Of a stretch of 64,000 nucleotides of DNA, positions 1-17,999 are shown piece by piece (within the stretch, counting starts at the first letter, position 1; every line of letters begins with the position of its first letter). A program made the translations under genes and the position numbers. Origin of the DNA: Polytrichum commune (taxonomy: Eukaryota > Streptophyta > Polytrichopsida > Polytrichales > Polytrichaceae). The stretch covers positions 20,307,666 to 20,371,665 of the forward strand of contig OX485807.1 of NCBI GenBank assembly GCA_950295325.1. Reading direction: 5' to 3'. The notes under the pieces were generated by a model. It searched no databases and was not told the origin of the DNA. It saw only the letters and a list, made by a program, of their open reading frames with translations.

Positions 1-15
1 TTGTGTATGGTGCAG

Positions 16-5171
<5,156 letters not shown>

Positions 5172-8100
5172 ATGTGCAAAGACACATTTTGTGTCCATTT
5201 TGTATCTGGTTTATAAAATTGCCACATAAATTCACAAAACTTTTGTATGGTCCAAAGGGAGCTTCATGATTTTATCATTTGCAGAAGCTGTATTTCGGCC
5301 TTGGCTTGAATTCAGACTGCATAAACGGACGGTTTTAGTACCGTAATACATCCTCCAGCAACAATTGGCTTGTCTGCATGAAAGTACAAGATTATTTCAA
5401 GGGACTAAGTACTCTTGGTCCCATACAAATTCATGTGCATGTGATTGACTTTTACATTTTTTTCAAAATATTATTCCCAGGATAATCAGTTTGTGCAATG
5501 CAATGAGAACTTGTAGCTGATTAGTGCTTGTTTAGTGAAAGCTTCTATTGCAACTAAATATCATTCTCAAGTTTCAAATCTCATGTGTCTGTTACAACAT
5601 TTGCATCTGAAATTGTCTTGACAAATTTCTGTTTTCTGGAAGTGGCTTTGCACTTTTGCACGGAATTGTTTACAAACATACATGATATTGCCTTTGCTTT
5701 GACTGTAAATCTCGAGATTCCAATGCAAAAAATTTATGATCAAGATTTTTTCCAATGCTTAAACTTTCCAAATTTATGATCAGGAATGTTCTTTGCTTAA
5801 ACTTCCAACCATGCACCACAAATTTACTGAAAATGAAAAGTATTGTATGAAACCAACTAATTCTTGAGCAAAACTCCTATTGAATTAGAAGATAACTCTT
5901 TTGTTAGGACAAATTTGTGGCGCAAATACTTCAACTACCCTTGTTTCCTTGTTGTCATGACATCTCAACTCTATCAAATGTGGCAAATCAAAATTTTGTG
6001 TCCCCAATATAGCTTTTGCCACACCTAACTTGCCCATGATGTGACTAGCATTAATTTCCTTATATTTTGCAAGTATCCCAAATACATACTTTAGTACAAC
6101 CATTAAATAGAATGCTAGACCATAACCATTATAAAAAAAAAAAACGTTTGCAATGAATAAGTAAGATTGTCATTGTGAATTTTAATTAGCATCTTGAAAC
6201 CTTGATCTTGTTAGCCATAGATATGGTCACACAACTCCACATGTCTCCATGTGTTTAGAAATGAAGATGACTTTAACTTGGTAAGCTGGAGCTTCCAAAA
6301 TGTTGGCATTGTTGTTTGATTGGTTCTATGATGATGGAATTGGCATTTGTAGCACTAAACTTTTGTTTGGAAACCAAAGCCACTAAACTTGTTCTTTTTC
6401 TTGAGTCCCTTATTGAAACTTGATTCATTGATTGATTACTATGCCAAAAAAAATCTACAAAAGAAATAAAGCAAGGGATCCATGTATTGTCAAGTAAATT
6501 GTTTCCTAAATGCATAACAAAAGTGAAAACTTGTGATTGTGCCAATGCAAAGGACAATTCCTTGTTAAAGAAGGTTTCTCTTTCATACCTGAGCAAATAA
6601 CCAACTTCCATTTATCAAAAGCCGAAGTGTTGCAGTGACTAACCTAGTTGGGGATTCATTTCTCCTAATTGCTACACGCAACTATCCACATGTTGGTTTA
6701 AGTTTAAATGCAAATGGTATCCTTCATATGGTTCACATGGTTAAAAGAAGATTGTTAACTTGTCAGCTTCATGCCTCCATTTTGGAAATCCCATCTCACA
6801 CATTACCCAATTTAATTGGTATATGATATATATTGCCTCCAACAATCAGGAGTTTTACATAGCCTTTTGCAACAAACAGTACACAGCTTGGTCTACTTGC
6901 TTTCAAGAATCCATCAAAGAAGCTGAGGTGTCAAAGCTGAATCTTAAAAGTGAAACACTCACGTAGAGAATCTCTGAGGTTCAAGGGAAGGTCCAACAAT
7001 GCATAGATTGAACATTATAGTGCTACAGTGTTTGGAAAGGTTATACTAGTTGGAAAAGGGAATGAATAGATTATGAATAAGATATGAATAGCTTATCTAC
7101 TATGAAGGTTGGGGGGAATCTTCCACTCTTCCTCCAGAGACTGGACGTGGTAGACACATCAATTTCCTCTCTAGGCCCAGTCTCCAATCAGATTGTTGAT
7201 AGCCTGTGAAAGAATACCTTGTTGGTTACATCATGTTTTGATTGGTAACTTTGTTATGCAAACAGTACACTTGAAGACAACCATCCCATTCTTTAAGATA
7301 CAAGCAGATTACAACCACCCTTTTGCTACTTCACCAAAGTCTAGAGCACTTGGAATCCTCCCAAGATCACAGTTACTAATTGACACAAAACATCATAATT
7401 TTTCCCTCCCAAATTCAAACTGACCTTTACAAGGGATAACATAAATCATGCCCAGTAGCACATTCTGTTCCTGCATGATCCTTGTGGTCAAAGAGTCGGT
7501 AAGTGAAATACACGATTCCATGTTTTTCCTGCACATCTCAAAAGTTAAATATTTGTGCGGGGGTGACATTGAAGTGAACGAAAGAGTGTGTGCACAAGTA
7601 ACATCTCTTACCAGATTAACAAAGGTTTAATTTGTTGTGATGCCAATCAAGTGAATTGCTCAATTTAGAAATTCAAACTTGTGTACAAAAGTATTTGTAC
7701 CAATCAAACTCGATCGATATTCCACATATCCACTTTCAAGTAGGTTGGAATACTGTTACATATCCTCTTCATATGAACCAACATTGTGAACAAAGTAGCC
7801 TAAATTCCTCTGTTGTTGAGGATAGGTTGATTAGGTTTTCACAATGTGATGGTTCATGCTACACAGTGTACAAAAAATACTTTTTAATCTCCTCTACGAT
7901 TTTGTACATTGAATCACAATAAATTTATTGTCTTTATAATCTGTGTGTTGCATGGTATTAAGCATTCCCCAATCCATGCAACACACAGATTGTAAAGAAA
8001 ATAAACATTTCTAATTCGATGACTTGTCTTTTCGTGAAGAACCTCCTCTTTGACGTCAGGGTTTGACATGATGAAACCCTTAGTCTAGCTACACTTTTTA

Positions 8101-8275
8101 TTGTTCACAACCAAGTAGGCTCTTTTGTGAATGTCATGTGTTGTCCCTACTTGACATTAAATTTGATAAAAAGGGGGGAAAAAAAAATGTGAACAATTGT
8201 CAGTGTGTTCAAGAACCTCTCTCAAGCAACCACATGATAAATGGAAGTGACATCTTGTGGCGAAAATAATCACAT
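5172..8275. other. Intergenic space between convergent VTE1 and exonuclease genes
   Basis: I see no gene that can be supported here. The DNA is AT-rich, with scattered open frames shorter than 115 codons on both strands that show no recognisable motif. Frames on the minus strand at 5885-6103 and 6273-6611 look mildly protein-like and could be remains of an old element, but I cannot name a family. The only clear structure is the hairpin at 7924-8005. Confidence 0.5.
7924..8005. repeat. Long hairpin with 32-bp arms
   Basis: Arms 7924-7955 and 7974-8005 are inverted repeats with only two mismatches in 32 positions (core CTGTGTGTTGCATGG), separated by 18 bases. It may be a small foldback element or a hairpin RNA locus. 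Nothing else around it supports a choice. Confidence 0.85.
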
Positions 8276-11200
8276 CTATAAGCTACCATGAGCGAAAGCC
8301 TCCTCAGCTTCTTCCAAAAAGTCGGAGGCAACATCCAAAGGTTGTATGAATCTTTCATCTGGAATCTCTTCCTGAGTTACGCATGCTGCAGTGAATTGTT
8401 CCCTCGCCCTGTTAAACTGTGACCCCTGCTTTCAATGAAAAAAGATTTTTTTTAAATTCATGCACATCCAATGACTGCGACTAAGGCATTCCATTCTTTC
8501 AAGTGAAGCCCTCAACTTTTCTTGCTTCAGAAATATACTGAACAGAATGCAGTAGCCAAAATATACATACAGAAAAGTAGAGGCCATGTCTTGCTTGGGA
8601 ACTCAAACTTGAGTACCAAGAAATCTAGATTTTTGCATTTGCTCCAGGTATAGTTTGTCATAGATTCTAATAACCTAGGGGACTGATACTTTGCGACACT
8701 ATACACCTCAAGATGAAAATATGCTTACATGGCCCAAATCTGCAGACCTAGTAAACAAAGACACAGAGGAGTATAGGCGAATACAGTTTAGTTGTGCAAA
8801 ATCACAGATAATGAATGACTTGCACAAAGAATATTTTATATTGGTTCATTGAGGGTCAAACTCATTTTGGCATGCCAAGAGGTGCTAAATGGTATTTTGG
8901 CCCTTGATATTCAACACTACCTCCAGCATGCACAAGTGAAAAAAATTATTGATATTGTAAGCAAACGACCAATGAAAAATCATAGGAGACCAACTCCCAA
9001 CCTATTGAATTAAAGGATAACTCTACTGTACACCAAGAACTGAAAACATCCCACAAAATTGCTAAGAAAGCAACAGGGTAGAGGAACATACCTGCCAAAA
9101 TATGTGAAAGCACATAGAGCATTGCCAAAACTGGTCACAGGACTTCAAAACTGCCACTGGTACCTCTTGCCCAGCAGGTGCAGCAGCTTTTGCTTCGTTT
9201 GCTGTCAAAGCTTTTCGAATAAATTTTCCATTGCACTTCACACATCTCGACAAAATGTCCGACTGTAATACTGAGATCTCAAAAACCTTCATGACCTGTG
9301 CCATTTGCAGCCTCAAAACCCATCAGCTGGTAGAAACACAATTCATGATATACTTCGAATCAAGAACACCACTTAGAGCAACGCCTATGGTCACTTGTAA
9401 AATGATTCTCTCAATAATTGGCTTTCAAAGTATTTTTGGCCATTGATGCATTTACATAAAGTCGATATATACCATAAATCTTCATCGCCCACCAATAATC
9501 AAATGAGAAGACCTTCTAAATTCCTTTGTCGGGTTGAGTCTCTCTCTATGATTACTGGGTGCGAAGCTTTTGGAAAACATATAGGCTTTGTGGGTGGAAT
9601 GAGCATGCCATCTTGCCCCTAAAAAAACCAGAAAGCCGATTATTGAGAGAATCGTTTTACAGTGACCATAGGGATTACTTTTAGATGGTCACTTTGCAGA
9701 TGGTTACAATTACGTTATCCAGGAACGACCTAAATTTTTTATATTGTATATACCTCGACAAGCTGTTCCCATTTGCCAGACTTTCTGACATAATAGGCAA
9801 GGTTGTCAGGCATCAGCCGCCTTTCAAGTAGTTTCATGTCTTTCGTCAAAAGTACACGGCCCTCCCCTATGGCTTGCTCCACAAGCTTCCTGTGTTGAAA
9901 ACCGAGATTTATCATAATAGATCCAAAGGTTTAGAATCTAATCATGCTGGCAATAATTCCACATCTCTCAGACAATAAGGTAAACAGGCCTTAAATGGAC
10001 ATTTTTAGCTCTCCACCCACTTCTCATAGTTGTGAAACACGCAATTAGTGCAAGATGATTACCGATTTCAAATTGTGTCTGTAGCCATTATCCTCATAAT
10101 TGGAGCTCATATGAATATCCTATTCATCCTCAAAGTGAAGATTCTCATGGACAATAACTGATCATATAGGTCCTCCCCAATCATGTTGACTATTGAGTCT
10201 AGAATGGCTAATGTATTTTGAACACATAGTCCAATCTCCTCTACACATGTATTTTTGGTGTCTGTTCTTACATCCACACCTGACCACACACCACTAAAGT
10301 ATAGCTGTCTGATTGGAAAAAGTGACCATGAAAGGCCCACTTACCTTAAACTATATTTCCTTAAAGTAGACAGAGGATACTGGGTTAATTGCTTTTCCTT
10401 TATTGTAGTATGCTTAACAAAGACCAGTGATAGTAGAAGTGTCAGACTACAAATTCTGCCTGATTAGCTTCAGTTATAAGCTGAATTGATTAAAAGAAAA
10501 TCACAGAAAACAAGCAAGGAAGTTTGGTTATTTCCTGATGTAATAAAGCCAAACTTAAGGCTAATCCCATAGACTTCATGCTTTCATTGGCTCCTTTGAT
10601 CGTTCATCTCCCTGAAGTTATGGGAAACTACCTTGGATCACTCTTCTTGGTTGGGGGAGTTGCCGCATCAACTCCAATACAACGTAATTGCCGTGCCAAA
10701 CCTTCCACCTGGGGAAACAAGTGCGAATTCTAATTTAGAGAATTTCGCACAGAAAACACCAACAAACTAGTAACACTGCACTCTAGTTTTCATTACCACA
10801 AATAGAAATGTGGATGGAATTTTCTGGACGGAGTCTAAATTCAGCAACCTTGTCTCAGTTAAGAAAGAGAGCATGACCATTGCTTGCAAGAGAGTGATTA
10901 AGTGAAATTGTAGCAGCAAGCTTCATAATTGCACAGCATTAGAATTCCCATCAGAAGGTCTTAGATAATATAATAGATGATACATCAATCTTGAAAGTTT
11001 CAAAGGAATATCAAAGGAATATAAGCAGCAAATAACCAGAGAATAAGGATGAGTCCAGTACACAGACCATGACATCACATAGAAATTTGTGCTTCCCATC
11101 TCCACCAATCATTACATCCCAAGGCGCAGGTCCAACCCAATTCAGAAGCTCATCTCTGGCTTCACCATTCTTCAAACCCTCCCGAGCTCTCCGGGCTCTC

Positions 11201-14200
11201 GGCTTGTGCACACGTGACTTACTACAATTTTCTCCAGTAGCAAGCAAACATTCAGAGTATCTCTTCATAAATTTAGAATACCTCCAAAATGGGTCTCTTT
11301 GTTTCTCAGAATCGACAGAGGTTTGTAGTGAAGAAGTTGGTGACGGATGAAGCGCCGCTTCAACCATTTCTTTTGCAACTCCCATCTTGTGAGTGACAAT
11401 GTGGCCGACTGAGGTTTTCTCTTGTTCCATGCCTGGAAGAGCCAACAAAAAGATTCGGGAAATGGGTTAATAGAAATCTCTGCATATTCTAGATAATAAG
11501 ATAAATTGTATTAGTTGGAGTAGAATGTTTTGCCTATACAAACTCGCATCTTACATTTTTAAGGACCACAGAAAGTAGTGCTTGAAAATGTTTCAGTGGA
11601 AAGGGCGCACTGATAACAAATATTTACAATTACTGAAGACTATAACCTATACTACCTCCCAAACTTGATGATAAGTCCATAATACCGTAGAGTGCTTCAT
11701 GACTCAACATTAAGTTTAGAATTACTCTTCAGGTTTGACACATGGCAATCTTACTTGATTGACACCCACTCAAATCGCACATAAAAATTATAGTTTGACA
11801 TCAAACGATGAAAGCATGAAGCACCTTATGGTATATACATGCTACACTTCTGGGTCATACTTGTGTGGGGAGGACTTCAACCATATGGTAACTGAACTCT
11901 TTGTCCTTACCTGTGAGAAGTTTCAATCCCTTTCTGTCCATGTAGTTTGCAATCTGGCTTGTGTTGGTCCCACAGAGACTTGATTCATTTCTCATCAAAC
12001 TTGGCCTGCCACCTGGCATCGTCATATTTGAGTCATTAGTTTTCCTCACATCATCAACACCAATAAATAGGACGTGGACTCCACAAAGAAAGTCCAATCT
12101 AGGGTGGTCATAGCAGGGACCTCTATCAAACAACTACCAAAGTAACTGCAGGCAGCAAAACACTAAACAAAAAAACTTGAGAATAACCAACACAAAACAA
12201 TGGGTTCAAGTCATTCTCCAATTATTTGTATGCCAAGAGTTTCTCTAACCTGCAGCAGTCGATGTTTGAGCTGGACAGGGACCAATTGATCTTAGGGCTT
12301 CAGATAACAGAGAGTCAAAAAGCGCAAGTAAACATTGTGTATCTGCAGCGGCATACTTGATTTGTTCATGTGACAGTGGTCGTTGCTCCCAATTGCTGCA
12401 TTGAGCATCCTGCAGTAAGCAGGCCTAATTCAGTAATCTTAAATTAAAACCTATATTTTAGTGGCATGTGGGTAGGTGTGGATATAACACAGCCACCAAA
12501 AGGCATCATGTATTAAAAAAAAGAGGTTGGACTATGGACTCAAAACTTTGTTAATCATTTAAGTCTCAATAATCAATATAATTGCAGGGACCTATATGAT
12601 CATTTACTAAGAAAGAGAATCTTCACTTTGACAATGCATAAGATAGTCATATGAGCTCCAGAAATTGTGAGGAGAATGGCTACGAGCATGATTATGACTT
12701 GCTAATTATCTCACACTAATTGTGTGTTTCATATCCTACGAGAAGTGGTTGCAGAGCTAAAAGTGTCCATTTATGACCCACCTACGTTAAACCATTTCCA
12801 AGAAAGGGTACAGTTACCAACAACCTCATAAGCTCCAGATTCAACTGCAGTCAAAGAAAATTTTGTTTTCTTGAGTAATATGCAGTGACCAGATTCATCA
12901 TTCTCTCAAAAGGAAGAGACTGTTCAAGTTTACCAAGGCTTGAGTGCCATTCCTTTAAAGCTATTCCTTAAATGCAATAGGTTGCCACCAGGGGGTGGTC
13001 TTGTTGTTACCTTGCACAAAGGCGCCCCAAGGACTGTCTTCATTATCCCTGTCAGGCTATGTGCCCCTCCACCAGATAACCTCTTACCCCTGTGCTTCAT
13101 ATTTGCAGAGCTTCCATGACGTAGTTGTTTAAATAACTTTCCTATGTCAATATAAGGCACCACCTGAAATAATGCAACAGAACAACAGACAATGGAGTCA
13201 AAACCCAGTCGGGAACATCTAAGTCAACATGCCTAATTCGATAACTTATCTTATTCGGACACCTATATTTGAGTGGTGTGTGGTTAGGTGTAGATATAAG
13301 AACGGACACCATAAAGACATCATGTGTTTAAAATAGATTGGAGTATATGCTCAAAATTTGTTAACTAGCCTAGGCTCAATAGTGAACATAGTGGTGGGGG
13401 GGTGCTACCTACATAATTGGTCGTTTTAGCTCCGGCACTTTTGACTTTTCAAAAACCATAGCACCAACATGGGGGATTAGAAAGGTCTATAGGTAGTTGC
13501 TAAACTCATTTATCACATTTGCAGAACAAAGAAAAATCCTAACTCTGATATCCAAGTTGAGAATCATGGCAAACAATACAAATTAACCATTTAAGACACA
13601 TTAACCTTAGGATCAGATGTAAAAGCTAACTACACGATTAGGGTGACCCAAGAAACCTAGTTTGAAATATGAGAATGCAAATATGAAGACCTTGGCATGC
13701 CATATCTCCTAAACCCTTGACGTTTTGATAACTTTTGACTGGGTTCTCTTTAAAACAATATCATCTTCCCCAAAATACCTTTTCAAAACATTCATGAGCT
13801 TCTGGACCTGGAAAGGTGGCAGCAAGATGGAGCTGGTCTTGCTTAAATGCAAATCCCAGCTTCACAACCTGAGGCGAACATAACATCTTCTTCAACGCAG
13901 ATGAGAAATCCTCTGCCGAAAGAGACATCAAATCCAACAAAAAAATAACCTCCTCCCCTTCTACTCTCTTCTTCTCCTCTTCTGTAAGTCCTTTGATGCC
14001 AGCAGCGTTGTTGTGTCCCCTTGAGGATTTTCCTAGTATCAAGTCCGCTATTTCATCTAAATCTTTGTCACTTTGAGTCTCTAGTTCTTCAGAAGTGCTG
14101 GGTTCACTATTTTCCTCTTCTTCTTCTGCATCTGATACTCTTCCAAACCCAGAAGCTGCAACAATCCCTCCTGAACCATTCTCTAGGTTCTTTTTGGGTG

Positions 14201-15392
14201 GCTTCTTCTGCTCTTCCATATGACCAGCCTCATAAAATGAATCACTACAGTCCTTAAAACTTTGAGAAACTGAAGCCTCTGACAACGGTGGCACCACATT
14301 ACCACTCCTTCCCTCAACCGCCTTTGTTGTTGAGTCATCAATATCCCTTTCGTTCAAGCCCAAATCAATCCTGTCACTCGACTTTGCAGGCATTTGTTGT
14401 TCTCGGGAATCATCGCCACCAGTCAAATCGAAATGCCTGTTCACTTTGTCCACCTCAATCTCTGTGTCCTTGCTCCTCACACTAGTTTCATCCTCAAAAT
14501 TCTTACCAGGTGACACATAATTTGGTGCAATATCTGATGTGTCTTTACTTAGTGTCTCCAGGTTGGCTTCTGTGTGTATCGTGTGCTGCTCACCTTGTTG
14601 ATGCTTCAACATCTCCTTCTCGGCATGTGCGAGAACATCCAACAAATTGTCCACATTTTGCTCTGCATCATCGCTGTTGACTTTCTTTGACGAGTCTTTG
14701 TGATCAGCTTCTGTTGAAGGATTTAGAGATTCAAGGTCCTCACAAAACTCGGACACCTCGCCATTCCGTCCTAAGAAGAGACCCTTTAATCCATCCCCGA
14801 GCTTCGTCATAGTCAATTTGTTGCCATCATCACAATCACCATCTTCTGCTGATGGTCTCCTTGTTTGCAAATCTTCCAGTTCTTGCACATCTCTTTTCTT
14901 CTTCTCAGCTCTCTCTTTCTCAAACCTTTCTCTCTGCACCTTCACTTTGCGTCCCTCCTTTTCAACCCTCCGTCGATCCCTGTCAACCTTCTGCTGCTGC
15001 TTTTGAATGGCATCTTTCTGCTTCTGCATCTCTGCATCTAACCTCAACTTCTGAGCCTCCAAGCTCTCCTCAGCTTCCACCCTAATTTTCCTCGAGAGGA
15101 TGACCCTCTCCATGTTTGCCCAGGACCTGGAATTCTGGTCCATGCGGCACGAAAGTTGCAGGATCGAAACCCGCGGCAACACGCCTGCTTTATGCACAGG
15201 CTTCCATTCTGCATCCATGGCCACAATCTTGGCTTCATCCAGTGCTGTGAGAAGGAGGTTAAATTCTTCTGACCCTGCCGTGTCTACAAACAGAATGCGT
15301 TCGCGAGGAATTTTAAGCTCCCAGTACAAAGAAGAATCATTCGCATCGTCTGGTTGATCCCCATTCACGCTCTCTGAGACTTCAGTCTCCAT
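8276..15392 (-). CDS. 3'-5' exonuclease (DEDDy) with large insertion and Mut7-C domain
   Basis: This resembles the EXD3/Mut-7 family of RNA-processing exonucleases. The nine exons, in transcript order, are 15392-13779, 13163-13011, 12409-12250, 12120-11911, 11432-11068, 10708-10632, 9889-9754, 9295-9092 and 8425-8276. Phases agree throughout and give 1022 residues. Exo I is MDAEWKP (D60, E62), Exo II is LGFAFKQDQLHL and Exo III is YAAADTQCLL, so the DEDDy set is complete. Between Exo I and Exo II lie about 390 extra residues: a charged coiled coil, then acidic low-complexity sequence. The Mut7-C region follows with VEGLARQLRCIGVDAA, RVLLTKDMKLL and zinc-type pairs RCVKCNGKF and CSMCFHIFWQ. 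The start is the ATG at 15392; the open frame continues upstream but only from TTG. Substrate is unknown. The exon 3 donor could instead be at 12283. Confidence 0.88.
8815..9060 (+). mobile_element. Family A dispersed repeat in the last exonuclease intron
   Basis: It shares the block GGTCAAACTCATTTTGGCATG and a downstream block with GACCAATGAAAAATCATAGG with the copies near 42716 and 54619. It lies entirely in the intron between exons 9295-9092 and 8425-8276. Ends are not resolved and no coding region is seen. Confidence 0.65.
9976..10348 (+). mobile_element. Family B MITE
   Basis: The termini TAAGGTAAACAGGCC and GGCCCACTTACCTTA are inverted repeats. The interior carries the family core TAGGTCCTCCCAATCATG, then GAACACATAGTCCAATCT and TCCACACCTGACCACACACC. 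It lies in the exonuclease intron between exons 10708-10632 and 9889-9754. About ten relatives occur in the window. No transposase is encoded. Confidence 0.8.
12415..12789 (-). mobile_element. Family B MITE abutting a splice acceptor
   Basis: This is a reverse-oriented, full-length relative of the 9976-10348 copy, with the blocks GGTTGGACTATGGACTC and CCCACCTACGTTA. Its left end (TAAGCAGGCCTAA) starts four bases from the AG acceptor of exonuclease exon 3 at 12410-12411, so the polypyrimidine tract for that exon lies inside the element's terminal repeat. Confidence 0.75.
13228..13450 (-). mobile_element. Family B MITE, truncated
   Basis: The segment with ACACCTATATTTGAGTGGTG and GACATCATGTGTTTAAAATA is a reverse copy of family B. 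It breaks off near a run of eight Gs at 13394, and the inner core is not followed by the usual terminal repeat. It lies in the first intron of the exonuclease gene. Confidence 0.65.
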
Positions 15393-15928
15393 AGCTTGCG
15401 TCTCGCTGGTTATCTTGTGCAAAAGTTTCTCCTCAAATCATGACCAACAAATTCCACGCCCTGGTTTGCAAGAATCCAATAACCACAGGGTACATTATGT
15501 GCTGTTGCAAGAGAGTCAATCTGACTAAAGTCTTTCATCCCAGGCCTGTCAAAATCTTCAAATACAACACCACAATACACTTCTTCATCGTACTTATTGT
15601 ACGGATAGCATGCAAGAGAGAGCTGGGCCAGTACAAGAATCAGAAGAATACCCAAACTCACAGGAATCTTCAACAATGGAAGAGTCACACTCGCTTTCAG
15701 ATAAGACTAGGAAATGCCAGTGGCATCAACCTTGGACAAATTTAAGCTCACGCTCACCAGGTGTTTCTGGAGTTTTAGGTTGAGGTTCTAGAGACGGAGA
15801 AAAAGGAAAAGAAGAAGAGTGACAAATAGAAGATGATGATAGAGATTGTCAACAACTTGCACAAGGAATTTTCTTCCAAGAGAGAGGACCAATCTGCAGC
15901 AATGTAAATTCAACACTTCCGTAAAATT

Positions 15929-17150
15929 AGATCAAGATAGACACCATGATCACAAAAGCTTGAATGTAAGTGTACAATTGATGAAGCACCCAGGGTTTTG
16001 GCTACGATTCGGTACAGCCCAAAACACCATCCCCCACGTGTGAAGATAAACCCTCAAAATCAATTTTCAAAGAGAGAACAGAGTCCTACACACAGGCAAA
16101 ATCTATGGGAACAAATGTTTCCACGTTATAGAAGCAAGGCCATGCGGCACCCGGATTTTTACACAAAGTCCCTTCGGAGTAAATATCCTACACCTGTGCG
16201 CATGCTTCGACATTGACTGTCCCATGCAATAAAAATAAAATAAATAAATAAATAAAAACCTCAAAAGGGAAAGAAGGAGAATGCTTGAACGAGGAGCAAA
16301 GCAGTTCAGAATTCACTCTCTTTTCAAAGACAGAGCTAAGCAACCTACAACCACTCTGAGCCCATTAGATTCCGCACTTACATAGAATAATATCAAAATA
16401 CACCCCATGATCACAAGGCTGATGGGAGGGGAGGAGGAATCAGTTCTGGATGTAAGATTACGATGGATGATGGACGCAGGGTTTTGGCTATGGTTCGGAC
16501 CGCCCCCAAAACCCCATCCCCCAGGTGTGAAGGTAACACCCAAAATAAAAATTCAACAGCACCATCGTCCGACACAACGACAGAAATCTATTGAAACAAA
16601 CATTTCCAGAGAGGCAGATAGAAGAGAAGCCATGAGGCATCCAAAATTTCCTTTCAAAGGATACTTCTTGAACCTGTGCAGAGGATGCTTCGACATTAAT
16701 TGCCACATGTAATGAAAATATCCTCAAACGTCAATGAAGGCGAATGATTAAACGAGGAGCAAAGAGATTGACAATTCACCCTCTTTTCAAGTGCAAGAAT
16801 TTCTTGTAAGTGTGCAATTGGTGAAGCACCCAAGGTTTTGGCTATGGGTTCGGAACGCCAAAACCCCATCCCCCAGTGTGAAGGTAAAACCTCAAAATTA
16901 AAATTCAACAGCAACTCGGACTTACACAGACCAAGTCAAGTGGAACAATTTTTCCCACGCTTTAGAAGCGAAGCCATGTGGTACCCGAATTTTCACACAA
17001 AGTCCCTTCGGAGAGCATCTGTATCCTGAACCTATGCGCATGCTTCGACATTAATTGACACGAGCAATGTAAAAAGCCCTCAGAAGGAAATGAAGGAAGA
17101 TGATTGAAGGAGGAGGAATATAGGAGTTTGGAGTGGGCAAGAATTTCGAC
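15929..17150 (+). repeat. Three tandem copies of a 330-460 bp unit
   Basis: Units begin near 15929, 16389 and 16791. Each contains, in order, a GAAGCACCCAGGGTTTTGGCT-type block, a CCCCATCCCCCAGGTGTGAAGG-type block, GAAGCCATGNGGCAYCC, CAAAGTCCCTTCGGAG (altered in copy two), ATGCTTCGACATTAATTG and a GGAGCAAAG tail (altered in copy three). The copies differ by many substitutions and small gaps, so the array is not recent. It lies 0.5-1.8 kb upstream of the exonuclease start codon. The open frames it contains are not shared between units, so it is unlikely to be coding. Confidence 0.85.
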
Positions 17151-17999
17151 CTTCAGAGAGTTGATGCTCTCCACTCAAGCTCGCCAACCTTGCAGTCCAA
17201 ATGACGTCGTTAAACCTCACAAAAGTCCTTCAATCCGCACAAATTCGATCTCAAACTCCGGAAGACGGCTTGCGAGACAGGATTATTGAAAGAAGGCAGG
17301 AGAGAAGAGGAGAGAAACTCGAATGTCCTTTGAACATTCAATTGTGCTAGAGAAATTCGTTCTTTTCGTAAGCAGTATTGAGCTTCCGACGGTGTTTGTT
17401 TCGGCACCATTCGGCGCGGACGAGCCGACCGGCCGATGAATAGTTCCTGCGACCGAAGGACGAAGGTTGAGACCAGCGGTTTGTTCTCCACTCCATGCAC
17501 TGTTGTAAGCACCAGAGCGAAAGTAGGGTTCCAAGTAGCGCAACAGTCCAAAATGGTTCGAGCAATCTTATTGGTCCAGAATCATATAACATGTTGCCAC
17601 CTCATCAAGTGGAGAGCACTTCCGGTGTTCAGAAGCTTGCATGCAACAAATCCACGTCATCACCATCAAACCACACCACTTTGTTCTTGTCCAAGTTAAT
17701 AAACATTACTTCAAGCATCGTCAATCTTAAGCCTTGGTCACACTGGACACCAGCAAGCAAGTGTGCCTTTGCATGGTGTCAATGGAGTCAATGTAGTATA
17801 GAGAGCAATAAAAATTTGATTTCTTCTATGTCCACATAAGTATTACGAAGGTATACGTGTTTTAAATGGATACTTTTCTGAGTTTGAAGCCTTCTTGTGT
17901 GAGATCTTAAAAACTCACAATTTTTAGGTTCTTGCAATGGATTTTTTCAACAACAACTAACGAGGGGGAATAGTAAAACCTTGCCCCTCTAGGTTGTTG
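17151..17999. other. Mixed-composition intergenic DNA
   Basis: GC rises locally around 17390-17450, with short overlapping frames on both strands and a TGACGTCG motif near 17201. None of the frames carries a recognisable domain. I see no supported gene here. Confidence 0.4.

Noticed and set aside
5885-6611. Minus-strand frames that look faintly like transposon polyprotein
   Set aside because: No catalytic or zinc motif could be confirmed, so no family is assigned.
15410-15688. Minus-strand frame with a signal-peptide-like start (LGILLILVLAQLSLACYPY) just upstream of the exonuclease ATG
   Set aside because: It starts only from GTG, has an upstream in-frame stop without ATG, and overlaps the start of the exonuclease frame. 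No family is recognised, so I treat it as a chance frame in the leader or promoter.
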